From assembly GCF_019649055.1 (NCBI RefSeq), contig NW_026570263.1:310001-374000 (forward strand): a DNA stretch of 64,000 nucleotides, in the 5' to 3' direction. A program made the position numbers and the translations under genes. Shown here in pieces: positions 1 to 9,447 of this stretch. How positions within the stretch are numbered: the stretch's first letter is position 1; each line of letters opens with the position of its first letter. Under the pieces are notes generated by a model. That model saw nothing but the letters and a program-made list of their open reading frames with translations, had not been told where the DNA came from and did no database searches. The stretch is from Paramacrobiotus metropolitanus. Lineage: Eukaryota > Tardigrada > Eutardigrada > Parachela > Macrobiotidae.

Positions 1-515
1 CAAAGAGAAACGGCGTCCATTTTGCACGTGCTGTCTATTTCCGTTACCGTTTTCTTTGTTTCCTGTGATTGTAGTAATAACGCGCAAGTGTCTGTTGTCT
101 GTCGATAAGGCCGAGACAAAAACGTCTGATTAAGTCTGATTAAATGTTTGTATACTTGTTATGGCAACAATGAGAAACTGTTTTTCTGCCATTAACCACG
201 TAATCCTTGGTAGTTAACTGGTTACGAGCTGCTCCATTGAAAGGGCTGGTACCGGGGCAGAGCTACTGTGGTGCTACGTATCCAGCGAAAGTGAATTGTC
301 TCCGAAAAGAACTGCGTTATCAGTAGTTTGAAGCATTGTCCCTTGTTAAAGGAATGGAAGTGAATGAAGGAATCGTTTTGTATCAAATTCTTGTGGAAAC
401 ACTGTACAAGAAATCCGATAAAAGCGGTCGAATGTAAGTTAAATAAAATTGATACATTAATGACCTGCCGGCATTGCGCGAAATTCGGTGTATTCGTAGT
501 CGCCAGTCGGTGATG
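1..515 (+). repeat. Truncated copy of the V-family upstream region
   Basis: Bases 1-515 align along their length with 4005-4510, the DNA upstream of the first complete V gene. Shared landmarks are the GTCCATTTTGCAC stretch, the GTGTCTGTTGTCTGTCGATAAG stretch (in pieces), the AATTCTTGTGGAAA box and the GATAAAAGCGG box. The homology stops at about 515, where a LINE fragment begins, and no V coding sequence follows. I infer that another V copy once lay here and was cut off by the LINE insertion or by later rearrangement. The strand given is the direction in which the lost gene would have been read. Confidence 0.75.
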
Positions 516-519
516 ATAG

Positions 520-1368
520 TTGGATAACATGATAAGTATAGTATATAGGTCGGGAGTGCCGCAAGGCACAAGGATGGGGCCTGTGTTGTTCATTGTGTAC
601 ATAAACGATATGCCAAATGGAAATGACGCAGAATTGTTCGCCGATGATACGGTACTGTATGGCATCGGCCGCACGAAAGAAGAAGCTGCAGCGAAGTTAA
701 GCGTGCAGATTGGCAGTGTGACAACCTGGCTTGCAGATAACACCCTCTGCATAAACGAAAAGAAGTGCAAACTCATGTACATCTGTTCCGAACCGAAGAA
801 CAGCCAACCTTCTCCAGTGGTGATGATCAATGGCTACCAGATGGAGGAAGAAAAGTGCGTAAAGTATCTGGGGATCTACATAGACCGCAACCTGAAGTGG
901 GGAACGCATGTAGATCACGTGCTGCGAAAAGTTAACTACGGTATCGCAATGATTAACTGCGCGAAAGACGGCCTGGATCTGCCCCAGCGTAGGAGCCTTT
1001 ACCATGCTTGTGTGCAGCCACACTTCGACTACGGGTCGGATACGTGGTCACCGGCATCTTTGGCTTTGCGCGGCAAACTGGCTAAAGCACAGCGGAAAGC
1101 ACTGCGGGCGATTTCTGATTACAAGGAGCGGGTAACCCCCGAGCTGTACCAGAAACTGCGCATCCTGCCGGTGTACGACCGTTGGAAGCAGTCCGAGGCA
1201 GTATGGTTGTACAAGATCTACAACCACGAAGCGTACCATCCTCCACAGTACCTGGTCGACATGATTGACTTCACGGATGTTACAGCGCGGTATAACCTCC
1301 GGAAGCCAAAAGAATCGAAGCCAAAGCGAAGAAGAAGATCGGGGAAGGCACGTTGGCCATGCGTTTAA
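520..1368 (+). CDS. LINE reverse transcriptase, N-terminally truncated
   Basis: This open frame of 282 codons keeps the second half of a non-LTR reverse transcriptase. Near the start it shows SGVPQGTRMGPVLF (RT motif 4), then ELFADDTVLYG, the catalytic box with the two Asp residues, and then CVKYLGIYIDRNLKW, the conserved LG motif that follows. The C-terminal part has the usual helical stretch (QRKALRAIS, LRILPVYDRW) and a basic tail. The fingers subdomain, the endonuclease and any ORF1 are missing, so it cannot act alone. The frame carries no stop, so the insertion may be fairly young. The nominal ATG is not a real start, only the first ATG after the truncation. Confidence 0.8.
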   Translation: MDNMISIVYRSGVPQGTRMGPVLFIVYINDMPNGNDAELFADDTVLYGIGRTKEEAAAKLSVQIGSVTTWLADNTLCINEKKCKLMYICSEPKNSQPSPVVMINGYQMEEEKCVKYLGIYIDRNLKWGTHVDHVLRKVNYGIAMINCAKDGLDLPQRRSLYHACVQPHFDYGSDTWSPASLALRGKLAKAQRKALRAISDYKERVTPELYQKLRILPVYDRWKQSEAVWLYKIYNHEAYHPPQYLVDMIDFTDVTARYNLRKPKESKPKRRRRSGKARWPCV

Positions 1369-1534
1369 GGGACATTTTCGAGCGCATACAAAACGTTAAT
1401 ATGCAGATACTCAGCGTTGATGGTGTTGGTTTTTTCAAATTTGCTCTCCGAATGGTGGATCTGTCGTAATCTTAACGTTGTTTTTGTAGCGACCAGACGT
1501 TGAAGTCCCGTTAAACGGGTTGTCTGCTCTTGAT

Positions 1535-1536
<2 letters not shown>

Positions 1537-1565
<29 letters not shown>
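1537..1565 (+). repeat. (TAA)n microsatellite at LINE 3' end
   Basis: About nine AAT/TAA units close the LINE fragment. Tails of this kind are typical of some LINE clades instead of poly(A). Confidence 0.85.
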
Positions 1566-1566
<1 letters not shown>

Positions 1567-1567
<1 letters not shown>

Positions 1568-2190
1568 TTCCATGATGTACGGCTTTAATAAACTAACGGT
1601 TAATACGAGTGCATGCGTACTTATGTTCTCTGACTCCTTATTGATTGTGTAAACGCCGTGTATTATTGTCGGCGTTGCTTTATCTTTGTAAACTGCTACA
1701 CGCTAAAACAGAACTGTGATATTTGGTTTTCTTGAAAGATTAGTCTAGACTAAAATTTAGTTGTGAATTGCAGTTGCTGATACGAACTTATGCTATGAGC
1801 GCTCTTGTGTCTTGTTGCGAAAGCATAAGTTTGTGTGGGGTATACCTACCGGAAGTCACAATTTCTGGATAACAACATCATCCAAAATTATTTTATTATT
1901 TATTCGTGCACGTACATGCTGAATTGGTTTATTGGTTGTTCGTGGATTAGGCATAAGATATAGTTCATATTCTTATGTTCCCACGTTATCTTAGATAACG
2001 TGGGAACAATTAGTTGGATGGTCATCTGGTACGGTAGTCGTAGTGCACCTTCCGTATAGCATGTCTGTGCTTTCATACATGGAGGGCGGCGTTACACGTC
2101 ACACACAGTTCATTGTTTCATTTCTGTCATTTCTAACGAAGCACAAGAAGAGCATTCGAACTTGAGCTGTCGAATGCCGCCATGCAGTGG
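1567..2190. other. Intergenic, no gene seen
   Basis: AT-rich DNA between the LINE tail and the LRR-1 pseudogene. Its only notable structure is the 31-bp near-perfect palindrome at 1977-2007. Confidence 0.6.
1977..2007. repeat. Perfect 15-bp inverted repeat, 1-nt centre
   Basis: GTTCCCACGTTATCT is followed by a single T and then its exact reverse complement. The stretch could extrude as a cruciform or be a protein-binding palindrome. It lies outside any recognised gene. Confidence 0.85.
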
Positions 2191-3564
2191 TCACAAACAC
2201 CAATTTGCACGTAGAACACCGAACAGCAATGCTGTAGCTACCACCAGCAAGGCGTTCGTTTGCACCAGCGACTGTCCTTCATTCTGCAAGTAACGTTGGG
2301 CGGCAGTTGTTTCGGGCTCCACCAGCGCTGACTGGATGTGAAGGGCGTGCCGCATGTGAAGTTCAGACCGTAGTCCCAGTCGCTGGTAGCGAAATCGCAG
2401 AGGAAGTGCAGAAACGGCTGCATAGCGGGACAAGCGCACGTTCCGTCCGATGGGCAGAAGGGGTTCTTGTCTACCTTCATGTGAATGCGGCCGTCAAAGA
2501 TGTTAAGAGAGTCCAGCATGCACTGCGGCAAGAACTCCAGTTGGTTGTTGGTCAACAGCACACGACCGATAGATTGAGGGAAGCGGAACGTGGTGGAGCA
2601 GTGGACGGATTTCAGTCCCGGATCCTGATAGTCCAGCTCCAGATCCTATGCAAATAAATGGTCAACTGTACGATAAAAGACCAGAAGCAGTAGTGCAAAG
2701 GCGTTTCTTACACCGATGCTGCTGGTAATCGGCTGGAAAACGGTCCAGTCCAGGCTCTCCAGTCGGTTTCTCCCCAACCGGAGATTGAGCGACGGCCCGG
2801 TGGTCTCCCGTTGGAAGGCGGTCTTGCTGATGATCGAGATATGATTCTTGGTGAAATCCAACTCCCGCAGCTGCGAGAATCCTGGAGAAACCCGTCGTCC
2901 AGGGAAGTCACTTTGCTGTCGAAGACGCTTAGGGAATGTAGGCGGCCTTTGACGTTGTTGAGGAATCGCTTGATTACCATGCTAGAGTTTCTCTCGATAA
3001 CGAAATATGCTAGTTCAACGTGCTGGAGAGCCAAGAGGTCGGCCGGCAGCGGTGGTGCGCTGGATGACAGGAAGGCATCGTAAGAGTTGCCCCCGATGGA
3101 AAGAGTTTGCACGTCTTTTCGAATTCTGGCCACGTCAAAGTCATCCGGGATCATGAGCCCGTTAGATCGGCAAGTAAGATGAAGGTCACCCGTATCCCTC
3201 CGCACGTAGTAACACGCAGGATTCGGCGACGGACCCTCATCTACGGACAAGTAAAGAAGAAAAGCCAAATTTAAAATTGAGCCTATCGAATTTTCTTCCA
3301 AGCCTCCTAATGTATGTATTCTGTGCTAGCAGTTTACGGCGCTCAAGTTTAAACAGAAGCATCTGGTCTAAGGATCGTTGCCCTCGGCATCTTGTAATCA
3401 TTAGTGCATTACGACTATGTATTGTAATCATCATTATACTAACTGCTCTATTTACGGTATGTGTACTCACTCTCCACAGTAGATCCATTGCACCACACTA
3501 CATCAGGGACAATAAGCGCGGCTAGCCCCAAAAGTACACAAAGGCAAGATCGCCGCATTGTCAT
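2191..3564 (-). pseudogene. LRR-1: secreted LRR-family gene, two frameshifts
   Basis: The family's three exons are visible. The signal-peptide exon (3564-3471) ends at a GTGAGT donor. The LRR exon (3240-2712) opens at a TAG acceptor and ends at GTAAGA. The cap exon (2645 to about 2191) ends in a hydrophobic segment. Introns are in phase 1 and phase 0, as in the intact copies. The LRR exon loses its frame near 2880, where AATCCTGG replaces the AATCCCTGG of the LRR-6 copy, a one-base deletion; the remaining LRRs continue in the next frame (MDFTKNHISI, LESLDWTVFQP). The cap exon shifts again near 2240-2290, so the hydrophobic end is read only in another frame. Both exon lengths become multiples that fit the family if one base is restored. 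It is probably a pseudogene; two assembly errors are the alternative. Confidence 0.8.
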
Positions 3565-3730
3565 AAAAGTGACGACGATAGCGCGTAATCGCTGTCGTAT
3601 AATAACCTCGTTCTGCAGATTTTATGGATTGCAAGGTCTTGGGATTTGATTTGCAGTACTATGCCCAGGCTCAATGTTGTAGGTTTCCGTAAGAGCACTA
3701 AAACTTTTACCTATTAACATTGCTTTTATA

Positions 3731-4001
3731 CTTCGCTTTGCCCATTATTTTAATCAGTACCGCTTTAGGGATCAATATATTAATCACTTTACCGAACTGA
3801 TAGCCCCTGTGGCGAGCGGCCACATGAACAACCACGGCTGATTGATATGCAGTCTATGCATTACCATTCAGTCTATGCAGCCTGTGCAGCTTATCAGGGA
3901 TGCAATCTATGCAGTTAGACTAGCACTGCATCTATGCAGTAAAAGTGATTAATATATTGATCCCTAAAGCGGTACTGATTAAAATAATGGGCAGAGCGAA
4001 G
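3731..4001. mobile_element. MITE-like element with ~60-bp terminal inverted repeats
   Basis: The left arm (3731-3790) and right arm (3942-4001) are reverse complements over about 60 bp with one visible mismatch. The roughly 150-bp core has no ORF but repeats a TCTATGCA motif several times. This is the form of a foldback element or MITE. No clear target-site duplication is visible, so the superfamily is open. It sits exactly where homology between the V upstream region and the window's first bases begins. Confidence 0.8.
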
Positions 4002-4959
4002 AATCGAAGAGAAATGACGTCCATTTTGCACACGCTGCCTGTTTCCGTTATCGTGTTCTTTGTTGCCTGTGACTGCAATACAATATACAAGTGTCTGTTG
4101 TCTGTCGATAAGACCGAGACAAACGGATTAAATAATAATCAGAAGTTGTTCTGCCATTCACCACGTGGCGCCTGATTGGAGACTGGTTTCGAGATGCTCA
4201 ATGGAAATGGCCGATACTTTACACCGGCAGAGTAACTGTGGTTGTATGTATAACGATTGTCAGTTAAATACTGTTGTGAATTGCTACGACTGCGTTCTCT
4301 CCAGTTTGAAGTGGTAGTGGTGGCCATTGGTAAATATGGGGAAGTGGGGGAAGTATTCGCTTTGTATGAAATTCTTGTGGAAAAATCGTATGAGAAAGCG
4401 ATAAAAGCGGTTGATCGTGTGTCGAACGAATAGACTGATGACCGGTCGACATTGCTCGAAATTCGGGGTATTCGATGGGCCTGGCCATTTCGAGTATCGG
4501 CTGTTTCCACATCCCTTGGCAGACGGCCAGTCGATGCTGTCTATTCGTTTCTGGAATGCACAAGTTCAAATTACAACACAAATTCAGATTCAAGTCTGCA
4601 ATCTGAACTTATTGGTGCTTAAACTTAGCCGCATTCGCCGAGTCCCTACCGTCGTTCGTCGTTATCTTTATCTGAACAATGTTACGCACACCGGCAGCAA
4701 AGACAGTTATTGTGTAACTGTACGTTAGTGGACTCTCTTGTTTGGACTTGTATGGACACCTGAGATAAGATAAGACAATCAAAAAGTTATTGTTACAGCA
4801 CACACAATACTGTACGTCCGTTTCACAATGCTCGATTGTCAGCATAATCAATATGCGCAAATTTGTTCTTGTAAAACAGCTTATTAAAGAATGCTCTAAA
4901 AGCAGTATACTGCACCTTTTCCTCTGCCATAATTATAAATGATCGCTTAACGCTTTCTT
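4002..4959 (+). promoter_or_regulatory. Duplicated upstream region of V-1
   Basis: Parts of this block recur at 1-515 and, from about 4350 onward, at 10360-10985 before V-2. It contains the AATTCTTGTGGAAA and GATAAAAGCGG boxes, the tandem GATA motif at 4761-4775, and a TATA-like AATTATAAAT at 4931-4940, about 35-45 bp before the start codon. No gene is seen inside it. Conservation between duplicates may reflect recent copying as well as function. Confidence 0.6.
4761..4775 (+). promoter_or_regulatory. Tandem GATA-factor motif upstream of V-1
   Basis: TGAGATAAGATAAGA holds two overlapping WGATAR sites about 205 bp before the V-1 start. The same block with the same flanks (a TTTGGnCTTnTATGGAC-like stretch before it) occurs at nearly the same distance before V-2 and V-3. 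Confidence 0.6.
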
Positions 4960-4974
4960 ATGTTAAAACTGAAA

Positions 4975-7539
4975 ATGCGCAGGTGCCTGCTTTTACTATC
5001 CGTAGTCGTCAGCGTGGCGCTGGCGCAGCCGCCCATGGAAACCCGTCGCGAGGCGACACTCTTCGCACTATCTAGAATGGGATACATTGTCTACGACGAA
5101 GCCTCCCAGGGTCTGGCCAATCCCGACCTCCTTCCCCTTCCAACAGGAGGCACGGAAGAGGACACCCCTCTGAATTTTGGCCGCCGCGTCCCCGCGGCGG
5201 ATTTACACGCGCTGCAGCACATCATGGACGCCAGCGTCTTCATCGACGGCGTGGCTAGCGGCCGCCGCAACAGCGCCGTCTGGCACGCCGGCACCCAGAC
5301 GCCGAATCCTGTCGCCGACCGAATTCTCGATGAATGGACCCGTGCCGCCATTCAGACCATCAACGCCCGACAGTTCCACGAAGCCCGCACGCTGATTGGT
5401 CAGGCGCTGCACATGGTCCAGGACCGCTCCAACCACTCCGAGGGCGCCGTGTTGACCTTTCTAACCGGCATCCGTAACGCGACGATCGACCTGTTCCCGC
5501 AGGTGCTGGGCATCCGTCGGCAGTCCCAGGGCAAGGATCTAGTCGTCGTTGTGGATACTACGTACCAGGCGGCAGCGGGCGAACGCTTACGGATGTTGCT
5601 CAGCCGCGTCGGGATCCTGAACCAAACGCTATCCAACAACCTGGCGGGATTCACACTGTATACCTTCGACCGCGTGAACGCCGTCCCTAAATCCCATCCG
5701 TACCAGACGACCGCGGACGGCTTTACGGTCATGTTAGGAAATCTAATTGCAGCGTGCAGCGCCCAACGGGAAATCTGCACCGACACCGACACCAACCAGA
5801 CCGACAGTCGGCGCCACGCGCTCGAGGCGGTCAGCCTGGCGGCACGTAACGCCGACAGCCGCAGCACCATAATTCTCCTGACCGACGCCGCGCCGGTGGT
5901 TACTAGCACCTACGCACCGCGTGTCGTGTCGGCGATCCTGGAGAGCAAACAGCAGCGTTTGGTCATCATCGGGGTCAACAACGTCACTAAGCAGGCGGAT
6001 TACGCACGCATCGTGGAACGAACCGGAGGGAGCTTCACCGACCAGTCAGCTAACCCGCTAACAGGGAGCACTGAGGCGGCTGAGCAGGTGTTCCATTTCG
6101 CCGTCCGCGATGACCTCGCCTTGGCCGCAGTGGTCGACGCTTCGCGCGACGTGGAGAAAGAAATCGTTGTGCCCTTGTACGGCACCGAGCAACCCGCGGG
6201 GATCTGGATCGGCAGTGTCGGTGTCATGATTTGCGAGAAGACAGAGGACGGTGAGCCCTGTGTGAGGTACGAAGCCGGGACCTGGGTGACCGTCGGTCCA
6301 ACGAACCAAACAGAGTGGCGCATTAAAGTCAAGCACATGCTGATCCATCCGGACCCAACGGAAACGTGGTCGGTACGCGCGTATATTTCGACAGAGAGCT
6401 TTGCGCAGTTGGGTTTGTACCGGCTGGACCCGTTTTCCCGCCACGGTGCCGAAGGTCAGCGCGTGGAGAACGACCCCCTTGTCGGCGTCGATTACACGGT
6501 CATGACGTTGGGATCGACCAACGCCACCATTTCGCTGGTGACCGCCACAACAGAGGTGGTTCTTACCGGGTCTTCCGGGTTTAACGAAATCCAGGCGCAG
6601 GCGAACCTCACGGTGCCGGCGGAGCCCTTCAGGATAAGGGTCACCGAGACAGTCAACGGCACCGCGTACCACCGCTTCACGGACATCATCCGGCCGACGC
6701 GCTCCAACGCCACGATAACCTTCTCGCGCCCGGTGGAAGTCCAGGTTCCCGGTGGAAATACAGTGGTCCGAATGCAGTTCGCGGGTAACACCACCGGGAG
6801 GGTGTCGGCTGTGGATCACATCGGGTTTGTCAGCCGACCAGACACTGATATTCTTACCCTAGCACTGCCGTACGATGGCGGCATAACTCTGCTCAGCAAC
6901 ATTACCGTTCCGTTGGGCGCTAACCATAGCGTAAACTATATGGTGTTCGGCATGGGCTCCGACCGGCTGTATCAAGACGCCCTCCCCGGGAACTATCTGG
7001 TCCGCCCCATGGTCCTCATCCCGGGCGTTGCGCCCACTCCGCCGCAATGCACCGCGAACGCCACATCGTATAACAACTGTCCGAAGGGTCCCCAGTGTGC
7101 CAATGCCACCTGGGACACGGTCCTGGAGTTTACCGATGCCTACGGCGGGTTTCTGGACACCTCCACCGATTTGAGGACGGAGCAGCAATCCAGCCCTTTT
7201 AATCCAGCCACCGGGACCAGCACGAACACCTATTCGATGGAGAACGTCAACGGCACGGCGGTGTTCCGAGTGCAGCTAGACAACTACTCCTGTTGCCGCG
7301 CCTTCCGCTTCTACTTGGCCGAGGACAGTGAGGCGCGAGGGGCATGCGAGTTCGGCTGGGTTCATGCCACCACGACGCCGCCGGAAGGGATGAACACCAC
7401 GGCGATCGGGGCGACCGTGGCGCCGGCTGATGATGGACTGTCGGGTGGGGAAATCGCGGGGATCGTCATCGGGGTTCTGGCGGGTGTGGCTCTCCTCGCA
7501 GGAATTGCCTTCTTTGTAATGAAGCGACGACGTTCTTAG
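4975..7539 (+). CDS. V-1: VWA7/hemicentin-type vWA membrane protein
   Basis: A single-exon gene of about 854 residues. An ATG at 4960 is in frame, but 4975 matches the start of V-2 (both AAAATGCGCA), so I prefer it. Order of parts: signal peptide (about 1-18); a helical N-terminal region with EARTLIGQALHMVQDRSNHS, which resembles the EAxxxLGxxLHxxQDFYSHS segment of VWA7-like proteins; a vWA domain (about 185-380) with the strand DLVVVVDTTY, a TDA loop and YARIVERTGGSF near its end; beta-rich extracellular domains with many N-glycosylation sequons; a Cys-rich juxtamembrane part (CTANATSYNNCPKGPQC); one transmembrane helix; and a KRRRS tail. The metal site is degenerate: DTTYQ stands where DxSxS is expected. 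Likely an extracellular adhesion or recognition protein. An AATAAA lies at 7616-7621. Confidence 0.85.
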   Translation: MRRCLLLLSVVVSVALAQPPMETRREATLFALSRMGYIVYDEASQGLANPDLLPLPTGGTEEDTPLNFGRRVPAADLHALQHIMDASVFIDGVASGRRNSAVWHAGTQTPNPVADRILDEWTRAAIQTINARQFHEARTLIGQALHMVQDRSNHSEGAVLTFLTGIRNATIDLFPQVLGIRRQSQGKDLVVVVDTTYQAAAGERLRMLLSRVGILNQTLSNNLAGFTLYTFDRVNAVPKSHPYQTTADGFTVMLGNLIAACSAQREICTDTDTNQTDSRRHALEAVSLAARNADSRSTIILLTDAAPVVTSTYAPRVVSAILESKQQRLVIIGVNNVTKQADYARIVERTGGSFTDQSANPLTGSTEAAEQVFHFAVRDDLALAAVVDASRDVEKEIVVPLYGTEQPAGIWIGSVGVMICEKTEDGEPCVRYEAGTWVTVGPTNQTEWRIKVKHMLIHPDPTETWSVRAYISTESFAQLGLYRLDPFSRHGAEGQRVENDPLVGVDYTVMTLGSTNATISLVTATTEVVLTGSSGFNEIQAQANLTVPAEPFRIRVTETVNGTAYHRFTDIIRPTRSNATITFSRPVEVQVPGGNTVVRMQFAGNTTGRVSAVDHIGFVSRPDTDILTLALPYDGGITLLSNITVPLGANHSVNYMVFGMGSDRLYQDALPGNYLVRPMVLIPGVAPTPPQCTANATSYNNCPKGPQCANATWDTVLEFTDAYGGFLDTSTDLRTEQQSSPFNPATGTSTNTYSMENVNGTAVFRVQLDNYSCCRAFRFYLAEDSEARGACEFGWVHATTTPPEGMNTTAIGATVAPADDGLSGGEIAGIVIGVLAGVALLAGIAFFVMKRRRS

Positions 7540-8179
7540 AAAAGCTCTAGTGGATGCGTGGTATTTAATGATTATACTCTAGTCCAACAGTTTGGTCACT
7601 GCGTGAGATCAATACTAAATAAATTATAGAGCCTTCAGTTCCAGTTGGTTGCACTAGGATTAGCTATATAAAATTAGTCTTAGAAACTTACAAGAAACGG
7701 CGGCGGCTTCGGTTTGGTCACCGCGGTCCGCGGTCACAGTGCTCCATTGTCGATAAACAAAATTTTAGCAAGCTACAGAGTGCAGATAGGTTACCTAAAC
7801 GCGTGAAGAAAACAGCACCGAGATTATCGAAATAACTATTACCAGTTGTTCCAAACTTTCTACTGACTTCTGCGATCATATTTTGAATTTTTAAACGTAA
7901 CAAAACAACAGCTAGGGGCAAAATTCCTTACCGATGCATTGTCCAAATGAACATAGCGCATTTTCTGGCAGCATTGCAGTGCTCCTTATGTACACAGTAT
8001 ACTCTACGGTTGGCCAAGCATCAGAGACATACGGTCAAATCAGCAAAAGAGAAATGAAAATTTTAATATTAACTTGATCGTTATTAAAAAGTAGGGTGAC
8101 GCTGAAAATATGTACCTAGAGTAATTCTATTTTATTGATTTCACAAGAAGCGGTTACATCACTGTTTCAAAACAATAAA
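7540..8179 (+). other. V-1 3' flank with ~210-bp insertion relative to V-2
   Basis: The flank aligns with 13533-13875 after V-2: shared are CCTTCAGTTCCAGTTGG, the TTAGAAACTTAC stretch and GAACATAGCGCATTT. Between about 7726 and 7945 this copy has roughly 210 bp absent from the V-2 copy. Homology ends near 8115, where the retroelement copy in the opposite direction begins. AATAAA at 7616 is a probable poly(A) signal. Confidence 0.55.
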
Positions 8180-9244
8180 TCAAATAAAAAGTAATTCAAT
8201 TAATGCTGCCGCTCCCTCCATTATCCCGAGCGCGGAAGCAGCGTTGTCTCGCTGAATTTCCAGGGACAGTCGTTGACGGAGGTACTCATAGGAGCGAGGC
8301 TCACCCGTATGCTGTTGAATTCGCTTGCCAATTTCTTTCACTAAGCGGCTAGCTGACTTTCCCCATGGTCCAAGAGTTTCAAAAGCCAGCGGTACGAAGA
8401 TGTTTCTGCCCTGTAAGTACAAGTACAATCCCGCTATCCTATCCTCCGCCTGTGCGGCGGCGGATCCCGCAGTGACTGATGTGGCTTTCCGGTGAGACAT
8501 AGTGACAGTATCCACGCAGGTCACGTCCCACGCCAAACACATACCGCGTTGCCACGCAAACGTGGTGCAGCCATCTGGGCGGCGGTCCGATGTGTGGGAT
8601 GTACCTCGCGGCTCCAATTTTGCAGGGATGCCGGCTGATACTAACGATCTGCACAAAATACTGTTCGGGCCGCCATGGCGTAGATGCTTTCCAGCTGAGA
8701 ATGCGCAGGATAAGCCGTGGTCACTGGTGACCATACACAACAACGGGCTTGTGGCACTTCGAACAGGAGTGTGCTTCGCAGATACTTACATCCAGCCTCA
8801 GGTCGACTGATATCTTCACGGTGTCATCGTCCAAGAGGTTACCGGTATATGCCAAGGGCAAAGCATTTAACCATATGCCAGCTTCCGGTATCGACTGTGC
8901 GAGGAGACGGGCCCGGTTAATTTCATCGTCGCAAAAGATGTCCAGCAGTATATATGCGTTACACAGTGGAAGGTCCCATTTTCGTTGTGCCTTTCTGGCA
9001 TTAGGCTCCGGGAGTCCTACCAGACGTGCGTTAGTTTTCCATAACTCAGAAGCGGCCGAGATATTAACAGTGGGTGATCAGAGAGCAGGAATGATATTAA
9101 GTCGGATACGGAGTGAATCGAAGCCAAGAAGGCTGGAAGCGCTAATTTTTCCGCCCGACTTATTCCAATACCGCCTCTGCTCACTAGAAGTGTCGCCTGC
9201 CGCCAACATGGATAGTCATCGTGGCTGGTCCGTACGTTACACAA
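8180..9244 (-). pseudogene. REL copy A: fragment of RT-endonuclease retroelement
   Basis: Only the C-terminal third of the protein encoded at 46029-48224 is present. Starting at 9244 it matches the CNVRTNHDD stretch, has the typical GGIGISRAEKLALPAFLAS segment, then enters the zinc-binding and endonuclease region at 8743-8180 in a different frame. That part is uninterrupted for 187 codons: HGLSCAFSAGKHLRHGG, RPDGCTTFAW, CLAWDVTCVDTV and ETLGPWG are all present. RPDG followed by WDVT is a PD-(D/E)XK-type core. The reverse transcriptase itself is absent and the frames do not join, so this is a 5'-truncated, decayed copy. It keeps the Asp of RPDG that the longer copy at 46029 has changed to Val (RPVG). 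Confidence 0.8.
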
Positions 9245-9447
9245 GGACGGGAAACATTACAATATGGTCCGTACATTACACGGGGCTTGTCGCTTCTGTC
9301 GTTGGAACGTGTGGAACCAGATTGATGATCAAGAATGCGCGTAACCAGATCGGCTTTGAGGCCGTTAGTGATCAAGTTAAAGTTTTTCAGAATGACCTTT
9401 AACTCTTCGCACGTCTTGTCTTCGAGTTCTTCTCGTGCATGAACCAT
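9184..9447 (-). CDS. Possible SAP-domain ORF next to REL copy A
   Basis: From an ATG at 9447, 88 codons are open. Residues about 5-40 (LEDKTCEELKVILKNFNLI, then NGLKADLVTRILDHQ) fit a SAP domain, the helix-turn-helix DNA-binding module of about 35 residues. The ORF runs into REL copy A in another frame and ends inside it. A stretch GGTCCGTACnTTACAC is repeated at 9228 and 9264, so the junction contains a 36-bp tandem duplication. It could be a fragment of a host gene struck by the retroelement, or the N-terminal part of a related element. It has no visible splice sites and is probably not functional. Confidence 0.45.
   Translation of the reverse strand: MVHAREELEDKTCEELKVILKNFNLITNGLKADLVTRILDHQSGSTRSNDRSDKPRVMYGPYCNVSRPCVTYGPATMTIHVGGRRHF

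Larger units (their letters stand above)
516..1566 (+). mobile_element. 5'-truncated LINE with (TAA)n tail
   Basis: The fragment starts inside a reverse transcriptase, continues through its C-terminal region and 3' UTR, and ends in an (AAT)n/(TAA)n microsatellite at about 1537-1565. Severe 5' truncation with a simple-repeat tail is the usual outcome of target-primed reverse transcription by non-LTR retrotransposons. The RT type (GVPQG, FADD motifs) fits the Jockey/CR1/I group. No target-site duplication could be recognised. Confidence 0.8.

Noticed and set aside
222-830. Minus-strand ORF of 202 codons at the window start
   Set aside because: It runs antisense across the V upstream remnant and the LINE reverse transcriptase, joining unrelated DNA. 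No domain.
5091-7188. Many long open frames on the opposite strand and in other frames of the V genes (also at 11180-13504 and 48888-51311)
   Set aside because: They are shadows caused by high GC content and strong third-position bias in the V coding sequence. None has a domain, signal peptide or splice context.
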